Assembly (NCBI GenBank): GCA_902800215.1
Contig: CADCDS010000010.1
Location: 1-59,093 of the forward strand
Reading direction: 5' to 3'
Source of the DNA: an uncultured Bacteroidales bacterium
GTDB lineage: Bacteria > Bacteroidota > Bacteroidia > Bacteroidales > Paludibacteraceae
Length of the DNA: 59,093 nt
Below are positions 58,655 through 59,093 of the stretch, piece after piece. Position numbers and translations under genes: made by a program. The first letter of the stretch is position 1. Each line of letters begins with the position of its first letter. The notes below the pieces were generated by a model, which saw nothing but the letters and a program-made list of their open reading frames with translations, searched no databases and was not told the DNA's origin.

Positions 58655-59093
58655 ATGGGAGCACAAAATAAACTCTTTCACCGCCTCATCTGGCTCATAG
58701 ACACCGTCTATTCCGCCAAGCGTATCAAGATCGGAGAGATCAACAGACGATGGCTCAACTCGCACTATAACGACACACAAGAGCGCTATTGTGAACGCAC
58801 TCTCAGTCGCCACCGCGCCGCGATTGCAGAGATCTTCGGCATTGCCATTGAGTGCGATAAAACCACCAACGAGTACTACATCGCCGAACAAGGTGACATC
58901 GGAGGCAAGGGAATCCGCGCCTGGCTCGTGGACACGTTTGCCATCAGCAACATGGTCAACCTGGCCGGTGATATGAAGAACCGTATCATCTTCTAGAACA
59001 TTCCCGAAGGCTCCCGATTCCTCTCGACCATCGTCAGCGCGATGAAAGAAGGACGCTATCTATACGCCACTTACCAAGGTTTCAACCGTGCCG
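58655..59093 (+). pseudogene. WYL-type HTH regulator interrupted by an in-frame stop
   Basis: The first frame is 113 aa: FHRLIWLIDTVYSAKRIKIG winged-helix start, then RHRAAIAEIFGIAIECDK. A TAG stop follows RIIF at 58994-58996, but the same frame continues with NIPEGSRFLSTIVSAMKEGR and YLYATYQGFNRA to the window edge, as in WYL-domain transcription factors. A GAG or similar codon may have become TAG. The 3' end lies outside. Read-through or a sequencing error is the alternative. Confidence 0.7.

Noticed and set aside
58655-59093. TAG recoded as an amino acid in this organism
   Set aside because: Only one in-frame TAG was noticed in the window; a single nonsense mutation or error is simpler.

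Overview
The window reads as chromosomal DNA of a strictly anaerobic member of the order Bacteroidales (phylum Bacteroidota). Promoters have the phylum's form, a -33 TTTG and a -7 TAnnTTTG box, usually 20 nt apart. Starts rarely show a Shine-Dalgarno sequence. Gene content fits: a Na+-translocating methylmalonyl-CoA decarboxylase for the succinate-to-propionate pathway, a bacterial V-type ATPase with DUF2764, a CxxC-containing TonB-dependent receptor, a BspA-like surface protein with a probable T9SS C-terminal signal, DUF4476, DUF3109, DUF3791 and WG-like proteins. No rRNA, tRNA or CRISPR array was recognised.

Region by region. 1-3,600 is accessory: a REP-associated (IS200-like) transposase with hairpins inside and upstream of its gene, then a two-gene regulator and Ser/Thr-kinase operon. 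3,600-9,200 is the most unusual block: a 6S-like structured RNA, three paralogous small proteins (one with a histone-H1-like tail), a GIY-YIG-type protein, a small coiled-coil protein, two voltage-gated channels (one with a non-canonical pore) and a PH-like protein. 9,200-13,950 holds a WG-like secreted protein, lon, an XRE regulator, about 600 nt without genes, a 52-aa small ORF and a DUF4476 protein. 13,950-20,000 holds ispE, a histidine kinase overlapping it tail to tail, and mce-mmdADCB. 20,000-24,400 is a rel-like gene, recR, a membrane protein, a HAD phosphatase and a GNAT, with a secreted protein and rsmD diverging from it. 24,950-31,500 is one minus-strand unit: TPR protein, ribH, lysC, YitT, nucleotidyltransferase, galE, manA. 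31,550-33,850 is the TonB receptor. 33,900-42,100 is the gyrA unit: gyrA, TPR protein, ruvX, def, mntP, DUF3109, and a cinA fused to a PD40 propeller. 42,300-47,800 is accessory and decaying: a BspA-like gene with a homopolymer frameshift in its signal peptide, a putative PD-(D/E)XK nuclease, a DUF1016 nuclease cassette between 23-nt direct repeats, and a truncated DUF3791 gene. 47,900-57,800 is housekeeping: ferritin, pfkA, fabD and the V-ATPase operon. 57,800-59,093 contains a restriction-modification remnant, a Cys-rich small ORF and a WYL regulator with an in-frame stop.

How the genes work together. Mce and Mmd turn the methylmalonyl-CoA step into a Na+ gradient, which the V-ATPase and Na+-coupled transporters could use. 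The minus-strand transcription units can be read from promoter to terminator (for example gyrA promoter at 42,068-42,099 to terminator at 33,884-33,912).

Two patterns run through the whole window: an extended, strictly spaced promoter module (TTTGCATATGTCA-like, A/T tract, TAnnTTTGC), and heterogeneous short imperfect tandem repeats at gene junctions and inside coding regions at probable surface loops (ispE, mmdC, mmdD, fabD, cinA, the TonB receptor). All functional calls are from reading translated sequence by eye; no database search was run.
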